Shown in pieces: positions 28,250-35,097 of a DNA stretch of 35,097 bases. The stretch lies in contig JAKLFM010000032.1 of assembly GCA_022711175.1 (NCBI GenBank), positions 1 to 35,097 on the forward strand, written 5' to 3'. Numbering within the stretch: position 1 is the stretch's first letter; every line of letters starts with the position of its first letter. The stretch comes from Bacteroidota bacterium (lineage in GTDB: Bacteria; Bacteroidota; Bacteroidia; Bacteroidales; UBA4417). A model generated the notes under the pieces. The model worked only from the letters and a program-made list of their open reading frames with translations, was not told where the DNA came from and made no database searches. Both the position numbers and the translations under genes were made by a program.

Positions 28250-28828
28250 ATGGAAGATTCCGAGAAAATACTCATAGAAAATCTTAAGCAGGGCGACAGG
28301 CAGGCGTTTGAGCAGATTTTCAAAACGTATTACCCTTCCATGTGCCATTTCGCCAACCGCTATCTTTCCGATAAATCATCGGCCGAAGAAGTGGTGCAGG
28401 ACCTTTTCTGCAAAATCTGGTTCAAGCGGTCGGAACTGTCCATCAACACTTCACTCCGCAATTACCTGCACAAAGCCACAGTAAACCACGCGCTGAACTC
28501 AGTAAAGCACCGCGAAATAAACCGACGGTATGTTGACTATATCGGCTTTAAGGTTGAGGAAGCAGCAGGCGAATCACCCGAATACATTCAGAAGGAATTG
28601 AAACGCAGGATAGGCCTCGCCATCAGCGCACTGCCCGAAAAGCGCCGTCAGGTATTCGAATTAAGCCGTTTCGAAGGGCTCAAATACGAGGAAATTGCCA
28701 GTCGTATGGAGATAAAAGTGAAGACCGTTGAAACGCAAATGGTCAAAGCCCTCGACTTCCTGAGGAAATACCTGCAGGAATATGTCAACCCTATCATGTT
28801 GATAATAAGCCTTCTAATACTAAAGTGA
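28250..28828 (+). CDS. ECF-type RNA polymerase sigma factor
   Basis: A 192-residue extracytoplasmic-function sigma factor, of the Bacteroidota kind paired with FecR. Region 2 (about 20-85) contains the core-binding [14 protein letters not shown] pattern; region 4 (about 118-172) has the [24 protein letters not shown] helix-turn-helix that reads the -35 element. The protein ends in a hydrophobic tail [12 protein letters not shown] (181-192), seen in several such sigma factors. I start at ATG 28250 rather than the in-frame TTG at 28244. It is followed by fecR, its likely anti-sigma factor, with a putative sigma-dependent promoter in the 83-bp gap. Confidence 0.94.
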   Translation: MEDSEKILIENLKQGDRQAFEQIFKTYYPSMCHFANRYLSDKSSAEEVVQDLFCKIWFKRSELSINTSLRNYLHKATVNHALNSVKHREINRRYVDYIGFKVEEAAGESPEYIQKELKRRIGLAISALPEKRRQVFELSRFEGLKYEEIASRMEIKVKTVETQMVKALDFLRKYLQEYVNPIMLIISLLILK

Positions 28829-28843
28829 AAATATTTTTTCAAA

Positions 28844-28878
28844 CCGAGTAAGGGTAAAGACCGTTTAGTTTGTCATAG
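28844..28878 (+). promoter_or_regulatory. Putative ECF-sigma promoter, copy 1 (before fecR)
   Basis: A 35-bp element opening CCGAGTA, with GGTAAAG in the middle and ending TTGTCATAG. It matches the element at 34539-34573 at 29 of 35 positions, with the conserved blocks GGTAAAG and GTCATAG separated by 12 nt in both. It lies 34 bp before the fecR start codon, a sensible promoter distance. Confidence 0.6.
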
Positions 28879-28911
28879 ATACTGAAAAACAACCCGTTTA
28901 TCTTTTAAAGC

Positions 28912-29916
28912 ATGTTTGAGAACCTCAAAATAAAAAAGCAGATTGTTCGCTATCTCACCGGCGATTGCAGTGAGAGCGAAAGGCTTATTATTTCGGGGCT
29001 TATCGAAACCGACAGCCGCTACGGTAAAATACACAGCCAGTTGCTCAGAACCTGGAACACCACCAGGCCGCAGACTACTGACGAAACCTACGATGTTGAG
29101 CTGGCTCTTGCCAATGTTCTGCAACGCATTGATACTACCCGCGAACCGGTTATATTCACAATGCAACCGCGCCCTATGCGCAAAATTGCGTTTACCGTTG
29201 CATCGGCAGCAGCCGTGTTGCTCATAGCTTTCGGCATATTTCATTTTATGAAACCTGCTGAAACATTGAAAACATATGCCTCTGTCGATGAAATTGCCGC
29301 CCCTGTGCAGCTTGCTGACGGCTCCGTGATACACCTCAACAAGAATTCTGTAATAAAATATCCCGAAAAATTTGGTCAAAATAACAGAGAGGTCTATTTT
29401 TGGGGTGAAGCATTTTTTGCCATTGCTTCCGATAAAACCAGGCCTTTCGTGATCGAAGCCGGAGAAACCCGCATCAAAGTGCTGGGAACTTCGTTCAACG
29501 TGAAAGCATATGAGGAAACAGGCAAGGTTGAAGTTACGGTAAATACAGGTTCTGTTCTTTTTTATTATGTTGATGAAAGCGAAACGGCACTGGGACAGGT
29601 TACGCTAACGGCAGGCGACAAAGGTATCTACGACAGGAATAGCGGACATATCAGCAAAATGGTGAACACCGATAAAAACTTCCTGGGTTGGAAAACAGGA
29701 ACGCTGGTATTCGACGAAGCCCCACTGTCCGATGTGTTTGAAGCCCTCGGCAACAGGTACAACGTTCTATTCAACATATCCGATCAGCAAATAAGCAACC
29801 TCAGGCTTACCGCCACTTTCGACAACGAATCACTCGATTCAATTCTTGAAGTTATCCGAACAGTGCACTCCGTTGAAATTTCCAAATCAGGAAATGATTA
29901 CCTGGTAACAAAATAA
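28912..29916 (+). CDS. FecR-family anti-sigma factor
   Basis: A 334-residue inner-membrane regulator. Residues 1-90 are the cytoplasmic sigma-binding part with the YLTGDCSESERLII helix typical of Bacteroidota FecR proteins, 91-112 a single membrane helix, about 120-225 the periplasmic FecR domain (VQLADGSVIHLNKNSVIKYP ... KVLGTSFNVKAY), and about 260-334 a DUF4974-type C-terminal domain that resembles an STN/secretin fold. In the known scheme a periplasmic STN domain of an outer-membrane protein contacts FecR and releases the sigma factor. The next gene encodes an STN protein. Confidence 0.94.
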   Translation: MFENLKIKKQIVRYLTGDCSESERLIISGLIETDSRYGKIHSQLLRTWNTTRPQTTDETYDVELALANVLQRIDTTREPVIFTMQPRPMRKIAFTVASAAAVLLIAFGIFHFMKPAETLKTYASVDEIAAPVQLADGSVIHLNKNSVIKYPEKFGQNNREVYFWGEAFFAIASDKTRPFVIEAGETRIKVLGTSFNVKAYEETGKVEVTVNTGSVLFYYVDESETALGQVTLTAGDKGIYDRNSGHISKMVNTDKNFLGWKTGTLVFDEAPLSDVFEALGNRYNVLFNISDQQISNLRLTATFDNESLDSILEVIRTVHSVEISKSGNDYLVTK

Positions 29917-29940
29917 ACAGGCTAATCAACGGGCATCCAA

Positions 29941-31305
29941 ATGATTGTATCCTTTCGGAAGTTATCACTCTCCTTCTTTATCGTTTATCTGCTTACTGCT
30001 TTTGTACCCGCTCCCGCCAGTGCCCAATCGCCTGTTTTACAAAAGCGAATCACCATCACCGCAGTAAATCAGCCTCTTTCGGATGTCCTTTCAAAAATTG
30101 CCAGGCAGCTTTCAGTAAAATTCTCCTATAATCCTGTTGAATTGTCGGCCCGCAAACCGGTAACAATAAGGGCTACAAATGAGCCACTCAGTGCTGTTCT
30201 CAGCCGGCTCATCAACAATCCCGAATTCCGCTTCCGCGAGATGGGCAACCAGGTGATCATTTATAAGCCGGCCAACACTGCCATTAATGTGGAAAAAACT
30301 GAGACAAACAAGGAAACGGCAATTGCTCCGCCCACAACCGAAACACCGGTCACAAAGCCGGCCGAATCGCATCCACAGGTCAAACCCGATACACTGAAGA
30401 AACCTGCCCTTGCGCGCGCCGATACCGTTTTCGTTAAAGCAACGGATACAGTCGTGAGGATCGACACACTCATCGTTCGCGATACAATTCACCGGTTCGA
30501 TACGGTATTTATCGAAAAAGCCCTGCCGGTATACGAAAAGCCTGGTTCGGCATTGCCCGGAACAGCTAACCAGGCAGCAAAAAGAAACCCCTGGTCAGTA
30601 GAACCCTCATATATCCGGTACTTTGGTAAAGCCACCCTGGTGAACGAGGAAGCCGGATACGACGAGTTAAAAGTTAAACTCGGTGAGGCCGAATCATCAT
30701 CGAACCAGAATTTTTCTTCCGGGCTGATGCTCATGTTTAAAACCGGGAAATTGAATCTCGGCTCAGGTATTTATTACACCAGGCTTGGTGAAACATTTGA
30801 TTATGAATATTTAGAACAAACCGGCGGCTATTACCTGCGCGATACGGTTGAAACCTATTATACCGTTACCGGGATAGACACTTCATGGTTCTATATTACC
30901 GATTCAACCTGGCTGAACCTCGATTACAAGAGGTATTCAACCATGCATTCAAATGTTTACTCCTTTATTGATATTCCGCTTATCGTGCGGCTTGCAGTAG
31001 TCGATAACGACAAATTCACCCTTTTTGCCGGCGGAGGGTTCATTGCTGGCATCTTTACCGGGTCGTCGGCCATGACAATTCATCCGGCAGATTTAAAAGC
31101 CGAAAAAGTGTCAAACGAAATGATAAACCCGTTTGTTTTATCTTGGACAGCGAGTCTGGGGACAAGCATCTGCCTGAACAAAAACATTTGGTTTACCGCC
31201 GAAGCATCCTACAGGTCACAGTTTACTTCGCTTTATGAGGATTATCCTGTGGAAAAAAAGTTTCAACTGCCTGGCATCAGGGCAGGTTTGTGCATAAAGT
31301 TGTGA
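29941..31305 (+). CDS. STN-domain outer-membrane beta-barrel protein (putative signal transducer)
   Basis: A 454-residue exported protein. Residues 1-29 form a signal peptide (ASAQ). About 34-108 is an STN (secretin/TonB short N-terminal) domain: ITITAVNQPLSDVLSKIARQ ... VTIRATNEPLSAVLSRL ... NQVIIYK. A low-complexity linker (about 109-215) is rich in P, T and K and then in DT repeats (ADTVFV, TDTVVR, IDTLIV, RDTIHR, FDTVFI). About 218-454 is a small beta-barrel of the PorT/OmpA-like type, with alternating hydrophobic strands and a final strand GIRAGLCIKL. No TonB-dependent receptor plug or 22-strand barrel is present. Position right after fecR suggests it signals to FecR. Function inferred from context. 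Confidence 0.8.
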   Translation: MIVSFRKLSLSFFIVYLLTAFVPAPASAQSPVLQKRITITAVNQPLSDVLSKIARQLSVKFSYNPVELSARKPVTIRATNEPLSAVLSRLINNPEFRFREMGNQVIIYKPANTAINVEKTETNKETAIAPPTTETPVTKPAESHPQVKPDTLKKPALARADTVFVKATDTVVRIDTLIVRDTIHRFDTVFIEKALPVYEKPGSALPGTANQAAKRNPWSVEPSYIRYFGKATLVNEEAGYDELKVKLGEAESSSNQNFSSGLMLMFKTGKLNLGSGIYYTRLGETFDYEYLEQTGGYYLRDTVETYYTVTGIDTSWFYITDSTWLNLDYKRYSTMHSNVYSFIDIPLIVRLAVVDNDKFTLFAGGGFIAGIFTGSSAMTIHPADLKAEKVSNEMINPFVLSWTASLGTSICLNKNIWFTAEASYRSQFTSLYEDYPVEKKFQLPGIRAGLCIKL

Positions 31306-31317
31306 AAAACAATTTGA

Positions 31318-31345
31318 CGGGGCATATGAAAAGCCCGATTTTTAT
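31318..31345 (+). terminator. Possible terminator after the STN-barrel gene
   Basis: CGGGGC (31318-31323) can pair with GCCCG (31333-31337) with one bulged G and a 9-nt loop, followed by ATTTTTATT. A short stem, but placed just after the stop codon; it would end the sigma-fecR-STN transcript. Confidence 0.5.
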
Positions 31346-31349
31346 TAAT

Positions 31350-31357
31350 TACCTTTG
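31350..31357 (+). promoter_or_regulatory. Possible -7 box for the beta-helix gene
   Basis: TACCTTTG matches TAnnTTTG. Transcription would start near 31364, leaving about 44 nt before the ATG at 31408 but only about 11 nt before the GTG at 31375. No TTTG -33 box is seen at normal spacing. Confidence 0.4.
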
Positions 31358-31407
31358 AAAATCACGCCATATCGGTGCAAAGCAGGTATGGCCAAATTGC
31401 ATTGTCA

Positions 31408-34404
31408 ATGCAAAAAGTTCTGGTTCCGGCGGAAAGATATTTCAGGCGAAGCACATGCCTGCTGCTACTGCTGTTTATGGTAATGAGCATGAGGGCGCAG
31501 ATTTATGTTGGAGGTGCGTTGACCGAAAATACTACATGGAGCGATACCACTCAATATTATATTGTTGTTCAGAATGTTACCGTACCCAAAACACTTACGC
31601 TAACAATAAATCCCGGGGTTCAGGTGCTGTTCGAACTCAATACAAGCCTGCTGGTAAGCGGAACCCTCATAGCAGCTGGTACACAAGCCGACAGCATCCT
31701 GTTCCTGCCCGAGGATGGAGACTGGAACGGTATCCAGTTTCTATCGTCAACTACAAAATTTGATGAACACCTTAATTACGTTGCCGGTTCCATCCTGAGC
31801 TTTGCACGAATCGAAAATGCCGCATTCTCGGTTGTTTTACAGGATAATGCCGGGGTGCTTATCGAAAGCTGCAAGTTGAGTAACGCTTCGTTCGGAATTT
31901 ACATAAAAGATGCCATGAACAATGTTGTGCGCAACTGCGCCATTGTCAACAATGACTTTGGTGTATTTATGGCTTCATCCTACAGGGCCAGGAACAATAT
32001 TTTCAGTAACAACCGGGTTTCAGAGAACCTGTATGTTGGCATTTTCGTGAATAACAGCAGCGGAATGATCGTCAAAAACAAGTTCAGCGGCAACTATATT
32101 TCCAACAATCTTGTGGGGCTGTACCTCGGCAACGACGGTCCCGGCGATGCGGGTTACAACCTGGTGAGCGGCAACGTGTTTAATCACAACGATTTTGGGG
32201 TGCGATTGTTCCAGGACACTTCGATTGTTGAGCGCAACTATATAATCAACAGTGCGGTAACCGGTATTCAGATTGTAGGTGCAAAACACTCAGCTGTCCG
32301 GCATAACCTTATCGCCTCCAACGATCTATACGGACTTGCCATTGACGAGGGAGCGCAGGAGAATTACATTTCGGGCAACTCCATCGAACACAACCGAAAC
32401 GGTGTATATTTCGGTCGTGGTAAGTCAGGCGAAAGCGTTCATAACCAGTTCTATGCCAATGCCATTCATCACAATTCTGATACGGCCCTGGTTTTCAGAT
32501 CACTGCCGCAACAAAATTTCCTGTTTAACAGCATATACAAAAACAAAGACACGGCAGCCATCGTCAACCTGACAAATATGACGGCCATTGTCCGGCAGAA
32601 TTGGTGGGGTACATCCGATACAAATGCAATAAATACTTCCATTTACGATGCTTTCGACGATACCGCAAAAGGAATCGTTGATTACCGGCCCATACTGCAG
32701 TTGCCCGATACGGCGGCACCTGTAACAGCCCCGGCATTCGCCCTGAAAATTAGCGAGGGGAATAATCTGAGAATTGTATGGCCTCCCAATCCCGAACCGG
32801 ATGTTGCCAGTTACCGGGTTCATTATGGACGTTTTGACGGGTTTGCTTATGAGCATTATATTGATGCCGGAACCGACACAACTGTTATAATCGACGGTTT
32901 GACCGTTGGCGACACGGTAGCTGTTACCGCGCATGATTTTCTTTGCGATGGAATTCTCGACAGGCCCGAAGGGCACGAAAGCGATTTTACCATGGCAATA
33001 AGAGGGCCATGGGCCGGCAGCAACACCCAGGTTTGCTACAATGCGACATTGCAACTCGAAGAAGCAATTGTTTATAGCGAATTCGATATGTTGCGCTGGA
33101 CAACCTCAGGCGATGGGCTATTCGATGACTCTTCGGCACTCCATCCCGGTTATAAGCCCGGGCAGGCCGACCTGCTTGCCGGTGTTGTTACGCTCACACT
33201 CACAGTCTTTGGCGACGGTTATGCACTGAGCGATGAGATGAGGGTGAAAATTTTGCCTCAGCCATATGTATATGCAGGTGCCGATACAACTATCATCAGC
33301 GGCGACAAAGTCTTGCTGTCGGAAGCAAGGGCCGATTTTTACCTGACGGTTCAATGGCAGTCGCAGGGCGATGGCTTTTTTGACAACCCGGCTGAGCCCT
33401 ACACTTACTATACGCCCGGACTTTTGGATGTGATAAATGGTAAAGCTGTACTGGTGCTGTCAGCGGCATCCGATTGCGGAGAGGCTGCCGATACGCTGGT
33501 TCTCAGCATCATACAGGGGTATTCTATCTCAGGAAGAGTACATGCAGGCGATAACCTGGCATCGGGCAGCATCCTGAACTTACTGCGCCATTCAGGTAAC
33601 AGTTACAGCGCCATACGAAATACGCTTACAACCGGCGATGGCACATTTACCATTTCGCAGCTCATCGAAGGTGAGTACCTGCTGTATGCAATACCCGGCG
33701 AAAACCTGCAGCAGGATTTCGCTCCGGCTTATTTCTTTGATGATATTCATTGGGAAAATGCGCATAAACTGATGACATCAGCTAACACCTATGATGTTGA
33801 TATTGATTTGTTCAAACTGCCGGTGTCATTACCAGCAGGCACGGGTTCCATCAGCGGTTCGTGTATTTGCAGCGGGCAGCCGGCAAGCGATTGTCATGAT
33901 ATTACGCTACTGTTGTTCGATAAAACCGCAGGTTACCTTTTACAGTGGTTAAGGGTGAGTGCGTCAGGAACTTTCTCCTTCAGCAGCCTGCCTTTTGGCG
34001 AATATATCATATTAGGAGAGAAAGCCGGATACCTCAACAGTGAAACTGCAGTGATAAGCCTCACGGCAAACCGGCCGACGGTTGAGGACCTGCAGGTGAA
34101 CATTATTCCATTCAAAATAAGCATTGCCATACCCGGTCCGCTGCCCGGAGATAACAGCGGCATCTCCGTACAACCAAATCCTACGCACGATATAGTAAAA
34201 ATATGCGGATTATCACTTTCCGACCTCCAAAAAATTACCATCATCAAATCAGGTGGCCGCTGCAGCGAATTAAAGCCGGGCGATTGCAGGTTAACTGACG
34301 GTTGCCTGGAGGTTTCTGCGGAATTGCTGTCGCCGGGTTTAAACATCGTTAGTCTATACACCTTGAGCGGGCCAATCAGGAACTACAAGATAATCAGGTT
34401 TTGA
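31408..34404 (+). CDS. T9SS-secreted beta-helix / FN3 / PKD-like multidomain protein
   Basis: A 998-residue exported protein counted from the ATG at 31408; an in-frame GTG at 31375 would add 11 residues before an already long signal peptide (1-31, hydrophobic LLLLLFMVM, ending RAQ). About 60-410 is a right-handed parallel beta-helix with NosD/PbH1-like repeats (patterns such as N-x-I-x-x-N-x-x-G). A fibronectin type III-like domain follows (about 440-535), two PKD-like segments (about 535-700, each with a W-x-S/T-x-GDG motif), two carboxypeptidase-regulatory-like beta-sandwiches (about 703-790 and 812-895), and a T9SS type A sorting domain (about 915-998, ISVQPNPTHDIVKI). Beta-helices of this type often bind or cleave polysaccharide, but no catalytic site is recognisable. 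Confidence 0.87.
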   Translation: MQKVLVPAERYFRRSTCLLLLLFMVMSMRAQIYVGGALTENTTWSDTTQYYIVVQNVTVPKTLTLTINPGVQVLFELNTSLLVSGTLIAAGTQADSILFLPEDGDWNGIQFLSSTTKFDEHLNYVAGSILSFARIENAAFSVVLQDNAGVLIESCKLSNASFGIYIKDAMNNVVRNCAIVNNDFGVFMASSYRARNNIFSNNRVSENLYVGIFVNNSSGMIVKNKFSGNYISNNLVGLYLGNDGPGDAGYNLVSGNVFNHNDFGVRLFQDTSIVERNYIINSAVTGIQIVGAKHSAVRHNLIASNDLYGLAIDEGAQENYISGNSIEHNRNGVYFGRGKSGESVHNQFYANAIHHNSDTALVFRSLPQQNFLFNSIYKNKDTAAIVNLTNMTAIVRQNWWGTSDTNAINTSIYDAFDDTAKGIVDYRPILQLPDTAAPVTAPAFALKISEGNNLRIVWPPNPEPDVASYRVHYGRFDGFAYEHYIDAGTDTTVIIDGLTVGDTVAVTAHDFLCDGILDRPEGHESDFTMAIRGPWAGSNTQVCYNATLQLEEAIVYSEFDMLRWTTSGDGLFDDSSALHPGYKPGQADLLAGVVTLTLTVFGDGYALSDEMRVKILPQPYVYAGADTTIISGDKVLLSEARADFYLTVQWQSQGDGFFDNPAEPYTYYTPGLLDVINGKAVLVLSAASDCGEAADTLVLSIIQGYSISGRVHAGDNLASGSILNLLRHSGNSYSAIRNTLTTGDGTFTISQLIEGEYLLYAIPGENLQQDFAPAYFFDDIHWENAHKLMTSANTYDVDIDLFKLPVSLPAGTGSISGSCICSGQPASDCHDITLLLFDKTAGYLLQWLRVSASGTFSFSSLPFGEYIILGEKAGYLNSETAVISLTANRPTVEDLQVNIIPFKISIAIPGPLPGDNSGISVQPNPTHDIVKICGLSLSDLQKITIIKSGGRCSELKPGDCRLTDGCLEVSAELLSPGLNIVSLYTLSGPIRNYKIIRF

Positions 34405-34538
34405 GGCATACCATTTGGAAGCAGACCTTAAAAAATTTGAACATAAATTCAGTAAATAATTTAAAAATCCGACATACTTAACCGATTAATATCTTACCAT
34501 GAAAAAAAATGTTGGAAAAAGTGAAAAAAAATTACACT

Positions 34539-34573
34539 CCGAGTAGTGGTAAAGCCGGTTTCGGTTGTCATAG
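34539..34573 (+). promoter_or_regulatory. Putative ECF-sigma promoter, copy 2 (before the leader)
   Basis: Second copy of the element found before fecR: CCGAGTA, GGTAAAG, 12 nt, GTCATAG; 29 of 35 positions agree. Similarity continues weakly on both sides (AAGTGAAAA upstream, TGAAA downstream). It lies 135 bp after the beta-helix gene, so it points at the unit starting with the leader. Confidence 0.6.
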
Positions 34574-34619
34574 TGTATTGAAATAAGATGAAAAAAAGAA
34601 TATGAACATGATCCTTATT

Positions 34620-34652
34620 TATAACATTTTATAAACTAAAATGTTATATTTG
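34620..34652 (+). promoter_or_regulatory. -7 promoter box overlapped by a perfect 12-bp palindrome
   Basis: TATATTTG (34645-34652) matches TAnnTTTG. The inverted repeat TATAACATTTTA (34620-34631), 5-nt spacer, TAAAATGTTATA (34637-34648) is perfect and its right arm runs into the -7 box. This is how an operator would sit; alternatively it is an AT-rich hairpin. No TTTG -33 box is seen at normal spacing. Confidence 0.55.
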
Positions 34653-34664
34653 CGGGATTATTAT

Positions 34665-34693
34665 GATTTTGGGTGGTTAACTGCCTCAAAATC
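34665..34693 (+). other. Leader hairpin 1
   Basis: GATTTTG (34665-34671) and CAAAATC (34687-34693) form a perfect 7-bp stem around a loop in which GG/CC can add two more pairs. It would be at the very 5' end of a transcript from the 34645 promoter. Confidence 0.45.
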
Positions 34694-34766
34694 AAGAATT
34701 AACTACTTGCTTATCAATCGCTTAACACTGAGTGAATTTTTAACTAACCAAATTAATATTAACGAT

Positions 34767-34796
34767 ATGCCTTGCAGGATAGTCTCCACGGGGCAT
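34767..34796 (+). other. Leader hairpin 2
   Basis: ATGCCTTG (34767-34774) pairs with CGGGGCAT (34789-34796), eight pairs including two G-T, with an inner GGA/TCC helix. The ATG in the stem also opens a ten-codon frame ending at TAA 34797-34799. Confidence 0.45.
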
Positions 34797-34919
34797 TAAC
34801 CGCAAAGAAAGGAGGATCTTAACAACAAGCTATTTGTGAATCAAATTGTTACTCGTAAACAAACACAACTAAATTTTGTTACCATGAATTCTTCCAACAG
34901 GTTACCAAACATAAGTTAG

Positions 34920-34969
34920 GGCAATGAACAACTGCATTTATCAGTGGTTCGCTGCCTTTTTGTGTTTTT
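34920..34969 (+). terminator. Intrinsic terminator inside the leader
   Basis: GGCAATGAACAACTG (34920-34934) pairs with CAGTGGTTCGCTGCC (34942-34956): 13 of 15 positions pair, one of them G-T, with a 7-nt loop. TTTTTGTGTTTTT follows at once. No clear promoter is seen between it and the start codon at 35010, so it either ends a small RNA or acts as an attenuator. Confidence 0.72.
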
Positions 34970-35009
34970 AACCCGACGCCTGATTACTTTCATTAACCAA
35001 TAAAACTGT

Positions 35010-35097
35010 ATGAAAATTAATTTACACAACATGAGAAAATCGCTCCTTCTTCTCTTCCTGGTTGCATTCTGCGCCTGGAATTCTTTTGGTGTGGTTG
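35010..35097 (+). CDS. Start of an exported protein, cut by the window edge
   Basis: ATG at 35010 opens 29 codons without a stop to the end of the window. The product begins with a short polar stretch, then MRKSLLLLFLVAFCAWNSFG, a clear signal peptide (a second ATG at 35031 is an equally good start). Position downstream of a sigma/FecR/STN set and a controlled leader would suit a SusC-like TonB-dependent receptor or another surface protein, but nothing beyond the signal peptide is visible. Confidence 0.65.
   Translation, partial: MKINLHNMRKSLLLLFLVAFCAWNSFGVV

Larger units (their letters stand above)
34405..35009 (+). other. Long non-coding interval: candidate regulatory leader
   Basis: About 600 bp with no long reading frame. 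In order it holds a second ECF-like promoter element, a palindrome over a -7 box, two hairpins, two very short reading frames (34767-34799 and 34884-34919), an AAAGGAGGA sequence near 34808 that has no start codon at useful distance, and a strong intrinsic terminator 40 nt before the next start codon. This layout fits an attenuated leader or a separate small RNA of about 300 nt. Confidence 0.6.

Noticed and set aside
28826..28841. TGAAAA/TTTTCA inverted repeat at the sigma stop codon as a terminator
   Set aside because: Pure A-T stem of six pairs, not followed by an independent T-run, and not kept in the second copy of the element.
32500..33054. A 184-codon minus-strand frame inside the beta-helix gene
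   Set aside because: Shadow frame; the plus-strand product has signal peptide, repeats and sorting domain.
34806..34815. AAAGGAGGA as a Shine-Dalgarno sequence for a small gene
   Set aside because: No ATG, GTG or TTG opens a meaningful frame 5-12 nt downstream; the nearest useful GTG (34836) is about 20 nt away, and genes in this window do not use such sites.

Overview
The window reads as chromosome of a Bacteroidota bacterium, most likely a free-living or environmental Bacteroidales-type lineage. Reasons: secreted proteins end in type A type IX secretion (T9SS) sorting domains; BACON repeats; an ECF sigma / FecR anti-sigma / STN signalling set; a second, degenerate EF-G typical of the phylum; TAnnTTTG -7 promoter boxes; and almost no Shine-Dalgarno sequences before genes. 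Housekeeping genes look moderately GC-rich, while parts of the secreted-protein genes are clearly AT-rich.

Layout. 1-4358 (+): 3' part of an ATP synthase operon, atpB(partial)-E-F-H-A-G, closed by a terminator; beta and epsilon genes are not downstream. 4474-5109 (-): RNase H with a viroplasmin domain. 5295-10304 (+): a 1669-residue T9SS cargo protein with eight BACON repeats. 10466-11605 (+): a YqhD/butanol-dehydrogenase-like iron alcohol dehydrogenase, convergent with 11675-13804 (-), an EF-G2-like factor with an eroded GTPase site; they share a perfect bidirectional terminator. 14098-18755 (+): two T9SS cargo genes 11 bp apart, an Asp-box propeller protein and a papain-like protease/beta-helix protein. 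18912-26546 (-): housekeeping genes glnA, meaB, rsmA, a TPR lipoprotein-like or periplasmic protein, serS, rpmA, rplU. 26714-28141 (+): aldehyde dehydrogenase. 28250-35097 (+): ECF sigma factor, FecR anti-sigma factor, an unusual STN-domain outer-membrane barrel, a T9SS beta-helix protein, a structured 600-bp non-coding leader, and the start of another exported protein.

The most interesting part is the right end. A 35-bp element (29 of 35 identical) occurs just before fecR and again before the leader at 34.5 kb, and looks like the promoter read by the local ECF sigma factor. The second copy feeds a leader that also has a TAnnTTTG promoter overlapped by a perfect 12-bp inverted repeat, two RNA hairpins, a short reading frame whose stop codon touches the base of a strong intrinsic terminator, and only then the exported-protein gene. 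Together this suggests a cell-surface signalling circuit in which an STN-barrel protein senses an outer signal, FecR releases the sigma factor, and the output is gated again by attenuation. That circuit is inference; the repeats, hairpins and domain order are visible in the sequence.
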